64,000 bases of DNA from an uncultured Latescibacterota bacterium (lineage in GTDB: Bacteria > Latescibacterota > UBA2968): the NCBI GenBank assembly GCA_951812755.1, contig OX638329.1:4658522-4722521 (forward strand), written 5' to 3'. The translations under genes were made by a program, and so were the position numbers. Shown here in pieces: positions 8,084-16,522 of this stretch. The notes beneath the pieces were generated by a model that worked only from the letters and a program-made list of their open reading frames with translations, did no database searches and was not told the origin of the DNA. Each line of letters begins with the position of its first letter. The stretch's first letter is position 1.

Positions 8084-9571
8084 ATGCGCCAAACGTTGCT
8101 CTATCTTTTCTTATTCGTCGGATGTGTAACCGTAGATGCTCAGGAACGTCCTCGTGTGGTGCTGACCTCTCCGGAGAATGGCGCGATGTCGGTAGATCCC
8201 GCGACGAATGAACTGCGTGTTACTTTCGATCAATCCATGTTGACCGGTGTTTCGTTTGTGGGTGGTGGCCCCACGGCCCCAGAAGTTGTCGGCAGGCCGC
8301 AGTGGATATCCAACACGACCATCGTTCTCCCGATAAGACTCAAACCGGATCACGCATACTGGTTGAGCATAAACTCAGATCGTCATCAGGATTTCCGAGG
8401 AACCAACGGGCTTCCCGCAGTCCCGTATCCCATCTCCTTCCGCACTGCGCCATCGGGCACAGTGGATTCTCTATCTCAAGAACTAAATCGAGAATCGTTG
8501 ACTCAGTTGAGATCGCCTATAGAAGATCGGTATTCCCATCGGGATTTGCGGGGCGTGGATTGGGACGCCAGATTTGCCGAGTTTGAGTCGCGGTTAATCG
8601 ATGCGAAAACGCGCGCCCAGTTTGCCACACTTGCGGGACAGCTTCTGGAGGTCGCACGCGATATTCACATCTGGCTCAAGGTGGATGATGAAATTTTTGC
8701 CAGCTTTCGACGAAGTGTCAGCCCAAATGTGGATTTAGAGCTAATTAAAAAAACGATTCCTGAGTTTCGATTCGTCAATGACGCAGTGGCTACCGGAAGA
8801 TTTCAGGATGGACCGGCGTATCTGCTGATTGGGACCTGGCGACGAGAACGGGCTGAGGATATCGAGGCTGCTGGGGCCTATATTGACGGACTGGCACCCG
8901 ATGATACCTTGATTTTAGATGTTCGATTCAATAGCGGAGGAGCCGAGCGGTTGGCTAAAGAAATCGCCGGTCGATTTGTCGAGCACCCTGTGGTATATGC
9001 CCAGCATCGCTTCCGCGATCCCTCCATACCGTCAGGATTTTCTGAAATTATGACCCGAACGCTGAATCCGACGCCATCCGTCCCCGGTTTTCGAGGGCGC
9101 ACAGTCGTTCTGATGGGTCCGGTCAACGTGAGCAGTTGTGAAGCGTTCCTGCTAATGATGAAACAGGTACCACAATGCACGTTGATGGGTGAGAAGTCCT
9201 ATGGTAGTTCGGGTAACCCACAACCCGTGTCCTTGTCGAATGGTGTGACGGTATTTCTACCCTCCTGGGTGGCTTTCACACCCGATGGAGACCCATTCGA
9301 GGGAAAGGGCCTATCACCTGATGTCCACGTTGCATTTTCCACCGACACCACAGGCGAGGATCCGTTGATCAACGCAGCCCTTGATTTTTTGCTGGCAAAA
9401 CCCGACTTTAACGGCGATAGTCGTGTTGATTTTGCCGACTTTTTGCTATTTGTGCAGCAATTCGGATTGAGCCGGGACGACGAAGGGTATGATGCGAAGT
9501 ACGATCTGGATAGCGATGGCACAATTGGGTTTGGAGACTTTCTGATCTTTGCCAGCACCTTTGGCAAGTAG
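8084..9571 (+). CDS. Secreted S41-peptidase-like protein with Ig-like domain and dockerin-like tail
   Basis: The protein has 495 residues. The ATG at 8084 is chosen because it directly starts a signal sequence (MRQTLLYLFLFVGC), which could be a lipoprotein signal or a plain one. Residues 25-125 look like a Big_5-type Ig domain (SPENGAMSVDPATNELRVTF). Residues 250-430 resemble the S41 core: GPVNVSSCEAFLLMM holds the presumed nucleophile Ser, followed by MGEKSYGSSGNPQPVSLSNG. The Lys of the CtpA-type GKG motif is replaced by GSSG, as expected for S41B-like rather than CtpA-like enzymes. The last 50 residues form two calcium-loop repeats (FNGDSRVDFADFLLF and DLDSDGTIGFGDFLIF). Activity is inferred. 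Confidence 0.75.
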   Translation: MRQTLLYLFLFVGCVTVDAQERPRVVLTSPENGAMSVDPATNELRVTFDQSMLTGVSFVGGGPTAPEVVGRPQWISNTTIVLPIRLKPDHAYWLSINSDRHQDFRGTNGLPAVPYPISFRTAPSGTVDSLSQELNRESLTQLRSPIEDRYSHRDLRGVDWDARFAEFESRLIDAKTRAQFATLAGQLLEVARDIHIWLKVDDEIFASFRRSVSPNVDLELIKKTIPEFRFVNDAVATGRFQDGPAYLLIGTWRRERAEDIEAAGAYIDGLAPDDTLILDVRFNSGGAERLAKEIAGRFVEHPVVYAQHRFRDPSIPSGFSEIMTRTLNPTPSVPGFRGRTVVLMGPVNVSSCEAFLLMMKQVPQCTLMGEKSYGSSGNPQPVSLSNGVTVFLPSWVAFTPDGDPFEGKGLSPDVHVAFSTDTTGEDPLINAALDFLLAKPDFNGDSRVDFADFLLFVQQFGLSRDDEGYDAKYDLDSDGTIGFGDFLIFASTFGK

Positions 9572-9602
9572 GCATCATAATATAATTTGAGGAGATTACA
9601 AC

Positions 9603-10412
9603 ATGTCAGAACTATCTATTTCCACCTGGAGTTTGCACCGCGCTTTGGGAAAGGCGTGGTACGATCGCACGCCCGATGGGTTTGTGAACCGAAACGGAGA
9701 TGAGGGGCGCATACAACTGCTCGATGTTCCCCGCGAAGTGGCATCACATGACATCAGGCAGTTGGAAATCTGCCATTTTCACTTCCCCACAACAGATGAT
9801 ATTTTTATTGCAGACCTGCGCGCGGAACTGGACAGACACGGCGTATCGCTTTACAGCATCTTGATCGACGCCTGGGATATTACGCATCCCGACCCCGAAC
9901 AGAGGGAAAAGGATTTGGCAGAAATTCGGAGATGGATTGACGTCGCATCCACCTGTGGCGCGGCGAATGTACGCGTAATTGCCGGCGAAGCAGAGCCAGA
10001 TCCGGAATCCATTGCACTCAGCGCGCAAAATCTCCTGCAATTGTCGGACTATGCACGCGATTGTGGCGTACGTGTCATGACCGAAAATTTCAAACGACTG
10101 ACCCAGCGCGCCGACCCTCTATTGGGTATTCTAAACAGATGCGATGGGAAAATCGGATTGTGTACCGACTTAGGCAACTTCAAAGGGGAACACAAGCTGG
10201 ACGACCTCACAAAAACTTTGCCATTTGCAGATACGATTCACACCAAAGCGGATTACGAAGATGGAATCATGTTGCGGGACCGATTCCTGGCCTGTTTGGA
10301 CTTGACGCGCAAAGCCAATTTCTCGGGATATTATACATTGATCTTCCAGGACCCCGGTGAAGAATGGACATATCTCAACGCGCTCAAGAGCGAAGTGCTG
10401 CCGTATTTATAA
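9603..10412 (+). CDS. Sugar phosphate isomerase/epimerase-like TIM barrel
   Basis: The protein has 269 residues, with GAGGAG before the ATG. It opens ELSISTWSLHRALGK and has QLEICHFHFPTTDDIF in strand 2, GVRVMTENFKRL (metal-ligand Glu), IGLCTDLGNFKGEH (Asp), DTIHTKADYEDG (His) and FSGYYTLIFQDPGEEW near the end, where the last ligand Glu normally sits. It belongs to the xylose-isomerase-like TIM-barrel superfamily. The Gfo/Idh gene follows 21 bases later and the sulfatase after that, so it is probably one operon. It may act on the sugar released after desulfation. Substrate unknown. Confidence 0.82.
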   Translation: MSELSISTWSLHRALGKAWYDRTPDGFVNRNGDEGRIQLLDVPREVASHDIRQLEICHFHFPTTDDIFIADLRAELDRHGVSLYSILIDAWDITHPDPEQREKDLAEIRRWIDVASTCGAANVRVIAGEAEPDPESIALSAQNLLQLSDYARDCGVRVMTENFKRLTQRADPLLGILNRCDGKIGLCTDLGNFKGEHKLDDLTKTLPFADTIHTKADYEDGIMLRDRFLACLDLTRKANFSGYYTLIFQDPGEEWTYLNALKSEVLPYL

Positions 10413-10433
10413 TCCTATCTTGAGGATAATCTA

Positions 10434-11504
10434 ATGCAACCCGTTCGCGCTGGCTTATTTGGCCTGACACATCCCCATTCGGAAGCCCATCTCAAAACCC
10501 TGCAGGCTTCCTCACTGGTAGATGAAATTATTCTGTACGACACCGATCCTTCAGCTCTGAATAGCTTTAATTCAACAGATAAAGTCGCGGGTGCTTATTC
10601 CGATCTCAGCGTGCTTTTAGGCTCTGAAAAAATAGCTTTTGGTGTGGCTTGCGCCCGCAACGACCAGAATCCAGATATTTGTCTCCGTCTGTTCGAACAG
10701 GGCATTCACGTCATCAGCGAAAAACCCATTGGGGCCTCGGTTGCCGCTGTTTCTCGAGTCGTGGATGGCGCGGCAAAAGCGGGCGTGCAATTGGGGGTCA
10801 TGTATCAGAATCGCTATCACCCAGCCACTTGTGAAGCGCGAAGACTCGTCCAAGGCGGTGCAATAGGTCGAGTGACATCTTGTGAATCACGGATGGTCAC
10901 ATCACAGGTTAAATTTCGCAACCCCAAACACTGGCTATTTGATCGGTCGATTTCCGGCGGTGGCATCTTATCGTGGTTGGGATGTCATTATATCGACCTG
11001 TTGTGCTATATCATGGACGCGGACATCGTATCCGTTTCTGCCGTTGTCGATACGCTCAGTGGCGAAGATATTGATGTTGAAGACGTGGCGTCTCTATCCT
11101 TTCGGTTTTCCAATGGCGCGCTGGGCAGCATGCAGGCCGGTTATCAACTATCAATAAGTGGTGCTGGGTATATGGGACCGAATTACGACACGTATATGGG
11201 ATTTCGCGGCAACGAGGGCCGCGTGTTCTGGACGCCCTCGGGCGGCCCCTCAGAAGTATATCTCGAAAGCGTTGCAGAGGGCTGGCACACCGCGTCTCAG
11301 CGCACCTTTGATTATACGCTACCGCAGGTCGATGCTTATGGCGGTGCTTATGGAATCGCTTTTTTGGATGACTTTATCCGATCCACTGCGGGCAAAAGCA
11401 CGGCTCCAACCTCTGGAGAAGATGCTTTAAAAGTCGCCCGTATCATTGAAGCGACATACCGGTCGAATGACACGGGTCAGCACATTGAATTAGGTGAGGC
11501 GTGA
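10434..11504 (+). CDS. Gfo/Idh/MocA family oxidoreductase
   Basis: The protein has 356 residues, with GAGG eight bases before the ATG. The N-terminus (VRAGLFGLTHPHSEAHLKTL) lacks a clean GxGxxG. The signature EKP is in HVISEKPIGASVAAVSRVV, followed by YQNRYHPATCEARRLV. The active-site segment GGGILSWLGCHYIDLLCY contains the conserved His. The gene ends in GTGA, where the GTG is also the start codon of the sulfatase, giving a 4-base overlap and translational coupling. The protein is a likely NAD(P)-dependent sugar oxidoreductase. A direct partnership with the sulfatase is inferred from the coupling. Confidence 0.85.
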   Translation: MQPVRAGLFGLTHPHSEAHLKTLQASSLVDEIILYDTDPSALNSFNSTDKVAGAYSDLSVLLGSEKIAFGVACARNDQNPDICLRLFEQGIHVISEKPIGASVAAVSRVVDGAAKAGVQLGVMYQNRYHPATCEARRLVQGGAIGRVTSCESRMVTSQVKFRNPKHWLFDRSISGGGILSWLGCHYIDLLCYIMDADIVSVSAVVDTLSGEDIDVEDVASLSFRFSNGALGSMQAGYQLSISGAGYMGPNYDTYMGFRGNEGRVFWTPSGGPSEVYLESVAEGWHTASQRTFDYTLPQVDAYGGAYGIAFLDDFIRSTAGKSTAPTSGEDALKVARIIEATYRSNDTGQHIELGEA

Positions 11505-12850
11505 AAGCACCTGCCCCGAATATCCTCTTTCTTTTGACCGACAACCAGCGCAATGACCTGCTCGGCTGCGCTGGCAACCCAATCATCAAAACCCCAAACA
11601 TCGATCAGCTTGCCGCAAACGGTGTGCGATTCGAAAACGCATTCTGCACAAGTCCAATCTGCGCCGCAAGCCGGGCCAGCTATCTCACTGGTACCTATGA
11701 AAGACGCCACCGATTCACCTTTCTCACACACCCCCTCCAAAGCGCGTTCACTGACATCTCCTACCCTGCTACTCTCAAAATGGCGGGTTATCGCACAGGA
11801 CTACTCGGCAAATTCGGCATTTCCTCAAATGGTATTACCCCTTCCCTACAGGATGCGAGTGCTGTAGAAAAGATGTTTGATATATTCGACAACTACGAAC
11901 ACTGGACCGAAGAAGGATATGAAATCAGACAGCCTGACGGCAGCGTACGCCACCTGACCGACATTACCGGGGACAAAACGATTGACTTCCTGCACACACA
12001 TCAATCAGATCACCCCAGCCAGCCATTTTGTCTCTCCGTCAGTTTCAACGCGCCGCACGCACAGGACAATGATCCGCGCTACTACATCTGGCCCGCTACT
12101 GAAGATCATCTCTACACAAAGACGCAGATACCAGAACCATTCAATGCCCATCCCGACTTCTTCCGACAGCTACCGAAATTTCTTCGAAAAACAGAAAGTC
12201 GCGTACGATGGCAAAAACGCTATGCGACATCTGTGGACTACCAGAGAAACATGCGGGGACTATACCGAATGGTGAGCGGCATCGATCGGAACATCGGCAG
12301 AATTATCAAAGCATTAGATCAACTGTCGTTATCCGACAACACAGTCGTGATCTTCGCATCTGACCACGGGATGTACTACGGAGATCGCGGACTCAGCGAC
12401 TGCTGGCAATTGAACGAACAGTCTATCCGCATTCCCTTGATTATCCTCGATCCACGAGTTGCCAAGGACAATCGGGGTCTCATTCGCGAAGAATTGGCAC
12501 TGAATATTGATGTCGCACCAACCATCCTCGAACTGGCAGGTCTGAGTGCTACGGACAAAATACAGGGGAAATCCCTTGTCCCATTGTTGCGCAACAAGAA
12601 AATTGACTGGCGACAGACATTCTTCTGCGAACACCGGTTCCACCGCGCCGACATCCCCAAGAGCGAAGGCGTACGCACACAACGATGGAAATACATTCGC
12701 TACTACGAGCAACAGCCCGTCTATGAAGAGCTTTATGACCTCCTCGTGGACCCTCACGAATCCTTCAATCTTGCAAGAGATCACAGGTTCTCAAATCAAC
12801 TCAAAAGACTGAGACAACAATGCGACAAAATGAGCGTTGAATGCGCTTAG
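11501..12850 (+). CDS. Type I sulfatase, no signal peptide, variant GKFG motif
   Basis: The protein has 449 residues and begins at a GTG overlapping the previous stop. It is an alkaline-phosphatase-superfamily sulfatase: metal site LLTDNQRNDLLG, formylglycine motif CAASR (SPICAASRASYLTG), and C-terminal metal site FASDHGMYYGDRG. The active-site GKxH element reads GLLGKFGISS, so the usual His is Gly. There is no N-terminal signal, so it is predicted to be cytoplasmic and to need a formylglycine-generating enzyme encoded elsewhere. It is coupled to the Gfo/Idh and TIM-barrel genes, suggesting removal of sulfate from an imported sugar before oxidation. Substrate unknown. Confidence 0.87.
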   Translation: MKAPAPNILFLLTDNQRNDLLGCAGNPIIKTPNIDQLAANGVRFENAFCTSPICAASRASYLTGTYERRHRFTFLTHPLQSAFTDISYPATLKMAGYRTGLLGKFGISSNGITPSLQDASAVEKMFDIFDNYEHWTEEGYEIRQPDGSVRHLTDITGDKTIDFLHTHQSDHPSQPFCLSVSFNAPHAQDNDPRYYIWPATEDHLYTKTQIPEPFNAHPDFFRQLPKFLRKTESRVRWQKRYATSVDYQRNMRGLYRMVSGIDRNIGRIIKALDQLSLSDNTVVIFASDHGMYYGDRGLSDCWQLNEQSIRIPLIILDPRVAKDNRGLIREELALNIDVAPTILELAGLSATDKIQGKSLVPLLRNKKIDWRQTFFCEHRFHRADIPKSEGVRTQRWKYIRYYEQQPVYEELYDLLVDPHESFNLARDHRFSNQLKRLRQQCDKMSVECA

Positions 12851-12858
12851 TACCAGTC

Positions 12859-13803
12859 TTACACCACATAAGTGATCAATGGCTGATCTGTGAGCCCAGC
12901 TATAAGATTATCCACTGTGCGCTGAGCCATTGCTATGCGCGTCTGGCGTGTGGCACTACCCAGGTGGGGAACTATAACCACATTGTCCATGGACAGGAGG
13001 GGATGATCGCGCGGAAGGGGTTCCGGTTCGGTCACATCGAGCGCGGCAACTGCGATCCAGTTGTTCTCCAGAGCCTCTACGAGTGTATCGTGATCGATAA
13101 CACCTCCGCGCGCCAGATTGACCAGTATGGCGGTTCTTTTCATTCGCCTGAGTTGATCTCGACCAATCATATTTCGCGTTTCCTCAGTCAGCGGCACATT
13201 CAGAGTGACAAAATCCGATTGTTCGAGCAAATCGTTGAGAGATACATAAGTTGCGCCTAACTCGATCTCGGCTTTGGGATCGGGTTTTCGGTTATGATAG
13301 AGCACATCCATGTCAAATCCCCGAGACCGCCGCGCGACCTGCTTGCCGATATTCCCCATGCCAATAATACCCAATGTTGTACCGTGAATTTCGTGTCCAA
13401 TCAAAATGCGTGGATCGTAGTGTGTAAAAGCCGCACTGCGGGCAAAGCGATCCCCAATAACGATATTGCGAGCCGCAGCCATAAGCATTGCAAAGGTCAT
13501 GTCGGCTGTCGCGCCATCGAGCATATTGGGCGTATTGCCCACTGGAATCCCGCGCTGTTTGGCTGCTGACAGGTCAATGTGATCTACGCCAACACCAAAA
13601 TTGCTGATGACTTTCAAATTGGGCATGCGATCCATAAAATCACCATCGATAATCATGTGCCCGTAAGTAAGCAACCCCTGGGCAGACGCGAATTTATCAT
13701 CTGAAACATCGCCATGTGCCAAAATGTGAATTTCACAGCGGTTATTCATCATCTCTGGAATTTCATCTGGAAGATCGACATCGACGAGAACTCGATATTG
13801 CAT
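12859..13803 (-). CDS. D-2-hydroxyacid dehydrogenase (glyoxylate/hydroxypyruvate reductase-like)
   Basis: The protein has 314 residues. The start at 13803 is chosen for its AAGGAG ribosome site; the longer frame upstream runs into AT-rich non-coding DNA. It has the NAD-binding loop LGIIGMGNIGKQVA, substrate and catalytic Arg in LVNLARGGVIDHDTLVEAL, Glu in ALDVTEPEPLPRDHPLL, and His in VIVPHLGSATRQTR. The N-terminal GVGVDHIDLSAAKQRGIPV is typical of the family. It reduces glyoxylate, hydroxypyruvate or a related 2-keto acid using NAD(P)H. It is convergent with the sulfatase, with only 8 bases between stops and no visible terminator. Confidence 0.9.
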   Translation of the reverse strand: MQYRVLVDVDLPDEIPEMMNNRCEIHILAHGDVSDDKFASAQGLLTYGHMIIDGDFMDRMPNLKVISNFGVGVDHIDLSAAKQRGIPVGNTPNMLDGATADMTFAMLMAAARNIVIGDRFARSAAFTHYDPRILIGHEIHGTTLGIIGMGNIGKQVARRSRGFDMDVLYHNRKPDPKAEIELGATYVSLNDLLEQSDFVTLNVPLTEETRNMIGRDQLRRMKRTAILVNLARGGVIDHDTLVEALENNWIAVAALDVTEPEPLPRDHPLLSMDNVVIVPHLGSATRQTRIAMAQRTVDNLIAGLTDQPLITYVV

Positions 13804-13842
13804 ACGCGCTCCTTTCGCAGGTATTATTTTACAGGATACAGC

Positions 13843-13871
13843 AAAATACCACGCGATGAAAGATTTCACAA
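13843..13871 (-). promoter_or_regulatory. Possible promoter of the hydroxyacid dehydrogenase
   Basis: On the minus strand TTGTGA (13871-13866), 17 bases, then TATTTT (13848-13843). Each box matches 4 of 6. It sits about 40 bases upstream of the start at 13803. Confidence 0.35.
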
Positions 13872-13881
13872 CATGAGTTAA

Positions 13882-14097
13882 TTACTGATGTTACGCATAG
13901 GCAGAATATAATGCGCCTGTCATGCTGAGCCTTTCGACTTCGCTCAAGATAAACTCTGCGCAGCGGAGTCGAAGGAGCGGGGTACAACTGGCCGCTTCTC
14001 AGGCCAGTTCATCTCCTACTAACGCAGGTGGAACAGATGCTTCGGCTCCGTTTCACTCCGCTCAGCATGACAAAACGCCTGACCTGCGTAATATCAG
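13882..14097. mobile_element. MITE-like inverted-repeat element with possible TTAA duplication
   Basis: About 216 bases without a coding frame. The ends are inverted copies: CTGATGTTACGCA (13885-13897) against TGCGTAATATCAG (14085-14097). A second inner pair is perfect: TGTCATGCTGAGC (13918-13930) and GCTCAGCATGACA (14060-14072). TTAA flanks both sides (13878-13881 and 14098-14101) and could be a target duplication. Inside are smaller hairpins such as ACTGGCC...GGCCAGT and a TTCGACT/AGTCGAA pair. This is the layout of a non-autonomous transposable element. No transposase is in the window. Confidence 0.6.
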
Positions 14098-14185
14098 TTA
14101 AGTATTGCAGGAGGGACGCGAATTGCGTAAATTGGAAAGTGATCGTACGTTGTAGAAGAACCGAATAAACACGGGAGGAAGGAAC

Positions 14186-15019
14186 ATGAACTGGTCAATT
14201 TTTGGCGTCGCGGTCAAAGAATGGCGGCTTAAGATGTTGATAAACTGTGCTCTAATTATGACGGCGTTCATAACTTTTGGACAGGCAGACGCGGGCGTAC
14301 TACCAGAAACCCCTCAGCCTCAAGGTGGTGATATCGTCGGTTCCTGGGTAGCTGAAAAGGTCGGGCTAAATGCCTATGTCCCAGCCGGGCTCGTGCAGGC
14401 TGTATCGCCTCTTACAGTTGAAGGCGAGATCAACGGCACAATAACTATTGGTTCAGATGGCAGTATTCAAGCGGACTACACAACATTGACCAATGTCTCT
14501 GCGGTACTATTGGTTCCGCTTACGGTCGCCGTACACGATACGAGCCAATACACAGGCAATTACACAGTCGCGTCCGATACCCATGCACTCACCATAACGC
14601 GCGAAAATGAAGACCCACTCAATTATACGTACACAGCTACGGCGGATTCACTGCATATTATACGCCCGCTTCTTTTAGATGAATTATTGCAGTCATTATC
14701 CGAAGCTGTAAGACCTCTCGCAATGGGCGCGCTTTCTCAGCACGTCCCGCCAGATGATCCAATTAAAATTGTCATCACTTTTGCGAAAAAGAAAGATACG
14801 GGAACACCGGTACCACCAGTACCACCGACTATGCTAACTGGTGATTTTGACGGAAACGGCACGGTTGAATTTCCAGACTTTCTCCTCTTTGTCGCGCAAT
14901 TTGGCAAGTCTTCATCTGATGACGGTTTTAATGCCCGTATGGATCTGGATGGAAACGGTGCAGTTGAATTTCCAGACTTTCTCCTCTTTGTCGCCGCGTT
15001 TGGCAGCAAGAGCGGTTAG
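14186..15019 (+). CDS. Secreted protein with C-terminal dockerin-like repeats
   Basis: The protein has 277 residues, with an excellent ribosome site (GGAGGAAGGAAC) before the ATG. A long N-terminal region leads into a signal sequence (MLINCALIMTAFITFGQADA). Residues 45-200 are an unrecognised domain rich in Thr and beta-strand pattern, starting DIVGSWVAEKVGLN, which recalls lipocalin-like proteins. After a Pro-rich linker (TGTPVPPVPPT) come two near-identical calcium-loop repeats, DFDGNGTVEFPDFLLFVAQF and DLDGNGAVEFPDFLLFVAAF. These match the tail of the S41-like protein at 8084. A surface or extracellular location is inferred, with the tail acting as a docking or calcium-folding module. Confidence 0.75.
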   Translation: MNWSIFGVAVKEWRLKMLINCALIMTAFITFGQADAGVLPETPQPQGGDIVGSWVAEKVGLNAYVPAGLVQAVSPLTVEGEINGTITIGSDGSIQADYTTLTNVSAVLLVPLTVAVHDTSQYTGNYTVASDTHALTITRENEDPLNYTYTATADSLHIIRPLLLDELLQSLSEAVRPLAMGALSQHVPPDDPIKIVITFAKKKDTGTPVPPVPPTMLTGDFDGNGTVEFPDFLLFVAQFGKSSSDDGFNARMDLDGNGAVEFPDFLLFVAAFGSKSG

Positions 15020-15049
15020 TGATCAAAGCAAAAAATAAAAAAGGACTCT

Positions 15050-15349
15050 ATGACCAAATTTATGGCAAGTGTTTATCTGATACTCAAATTGATTTGTCAG
15101 CGAATAGAGATCGATCCGGACCTTGTTCTTGTGATGTGGTGCAATCGCCCGGCCATTGAAATTTACGAGCCGGGCCTTTCTGTACGTCAAAGCCTGCGCT
15201 TATATCGCGCAAAAAATGTTTTGCCACACGCCCCTACAGAGTACCCCATAGTCGATCCCCTTGCGTGGAGTGCAACTGCGACGAATCGACTGGATTTGTC
15301 GAAGTCATCAGGTCAATGGACCTATATCGGACGTCCTTTGTATCTATAG
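15050..15349 (+). CDS. Small hypothetical protein
   Basis: A 99-residue frame with AAAAAGGA before the ATG, 30 bases after the dockerin-like gene. I do not recognise the sequence. It begins MTKFMASVYLILKLICQRIE and has a mixed, globular-looking composition with no signal peptide or clear motif. The stretch NRPAIEIYEPGLSVRQSLRL looks protein-like, but conservation cannot be judged. It could be chance. Confidence 0.3.
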   Translation: MTKFMASVYLILKLICQRIEIDPDLVLVMWCNRPAIEIYEPGLSVRQSLRLYRAKNVLPHAPTEYPIVDPLAWSATATNRLDLSKSSGQWTYIGRPLYL

Positions 15350-15369
15350 AAGGGAATCAATCGCGGCAA

Positions 15370-15399
15370 GGCATGTCCTGAGCTTGTCGAAGGGATGCC
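15370..15399. repeat. REP-like palindromic fragment (CTGAGCTTGTCGAAGG)
   Basis: Outer arms GGCAT and ATGCC flank a core reading CCTGAGCTTGTCGAAGG. A related core (inverted, CTTTCGACTTCGCTCA) occurs inside the MITE-like element at 13882. It looks like a dispersed intergenic repeat. The rest of 15350-15487 shows no gene. Confidence 0.5.
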
Positions 15400-15487
15400 G
15401 CTCCAACAGGTGTATCGCATTCCCGACCCTGCTGAGTTGGCATATCTAAAGCGTTGCACAACTTTTTGGTATTGTCAGGAAAAGTAT

Positions 15488-16150
15488 ATGATATTGCGAC
15501 TGGGAATAATCATCGCTGTGTTTTTGAGTGCAGATCTTGCCAGTGCTCAAGAGGTTTTTGAAAGCAGTAATCCGATGGTTCTCGACCCCGCATTGAAAAG
15601 TGTTGTCGATTCCCTGGAAACTGGCAATCCCGGTGGTGCTACTGTCGCGTTGCGCGATATTTTGGAAAAAAACCCCGCACACACCCAAGCATTGCGGCTC
15701 CTCATATCGTCTTATTTGCGAATGGAAGACTTTGATCGCGCAATTAACGCCTGCCAACAGTTGGCCGTCCACGATACAACCGATGCAGGCATTTTGGTCG
15801 CGCTTGGATATTTATATCAGCGGATAGACGATATGATTCTATCAGAGCAATATTACCAGCAGGGACTTGCCTTGAATCCCGATGTCATCGCAGCCTATCA
15901 GGGTTTGGGATGGATTTACCTGAAAACAGGACGATTAGAGCAAGCACTTGACATGGCCAGTGAGACCACAGAACGCAGGCCCCATTACGCGCTCAATTAT
16001 ATTTTGATGGGACGTGCTCTGACTGCTCAGGGTTTTTTTGAAGATGCGGCAATCGCCTATAACCGAGCCTTTGCTCTGCAAAACGATCTGCGCGAGCAAT
16101 ACGGTATTTTGCTTCAAGAATTGGGATTGAGACATCGCTTGAGGCGTTAG
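15488..16150 (+). CDS. Exported TPR-repeat protein
   Basis: The protein has 220 residues. The ATG at 15488 is chosen because it begins a clear signal peptide (MILRLGIIIAVFLSADLASA, cleavage before QEVFE) with AGGAAA upstream. The mature part consists of about five tetratricopeptide units, such as GNPGGATVALRDILEKNPAH, YLRMEDFDRAINACQQL, YQRIDDMILSEQYYQQGLAL, YLKTGRLEQALDMASE and LTAQGFFEDAAIAYNRAF. It is likely a periplasmic protein-interaction scaffold. No catalytic domain is present. The DUF971 gene follows after 10 bases. Confidence 0.82.
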   Translation: MILRLGIIIAVFLSADLASAQEVFESSNPMVLDPALKSVVDSLETGNPGGATVALRDILEKNPAHTQALRLLISSYLRMEDFDRAINACQQLAVHDTTDAGILVALGYLYQRIDDMILSEQYYQQGLALNPDVIAAYQGLGWIYLKTGRLEQALDMASETTERRPHYALNYILMGRALTAQGFFEDAAIAYNRAFALQNDLREQYGILLQELGLRHRLRR

Positions 16151-16160
16151 GGGGCATGTC

Positions 16161-16478
16161 GTGGCGGAAAAACCCAAACGTATTCGCGTTGACCGTGCAG
16201 AGGGATGGCTCGAAATGGATTGGCCAGACGATGGCGTTTTGCGCGTGAGATTGCCCGACGTGCGAAAAGCCTGCCCGTGTGCATTGTGTAAAGACGTGCG
16301 GACAAAGCAAGACGAGCAATTGCAGATGATTACTGAGGAACAAATACCGTCGATAGATCTGTCCGATGTCATTCCAGTTGGGAATTATGCCATCCAAATT
16401 CGGTGGACAGATGGACACGATACGGGAATTTATACCTATTCTTATCTCAAACAATTAGCACTGGCGTCGCGTAGATAG
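16161..16478 (+). CDS. DUF971 domain protein
   Basis: The protein has 105 residues and starts at a GTG just after the TPR gene, with GGGGG upstream. It matches the DUF971 / gamma-butyrobetaine-hydroxylase N-terminal-like domain: LEMDWPDDGVLRVRLPDVRK, the Cys-containing ACPCALCKD, VIPVGNYAIQIRWTDGHDTG and the terminal IYTYSYLKQLA. In other bacteria this small domain often occurs alone or near Mrp/ApbC iron-sulfur carriers. Its biochemical function is not established. The Cys trio suggests metal binding. Confidence 0.85.
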   Translation: MAEKPKRIRVDRAEGWLEMDWPDDGVLRVRLPDVRKACPCALCKDVRTKQDEQLQMITEEQIPSIDLSDVIPVGNYAIQIRWTDGHDTGIYTYSYLKQLALASRR

Positions 16479-16522
16479 AAAATTTATCCGGCACTGCCAA
16501 AAAGTGCTGTAAGGAGTGTACT

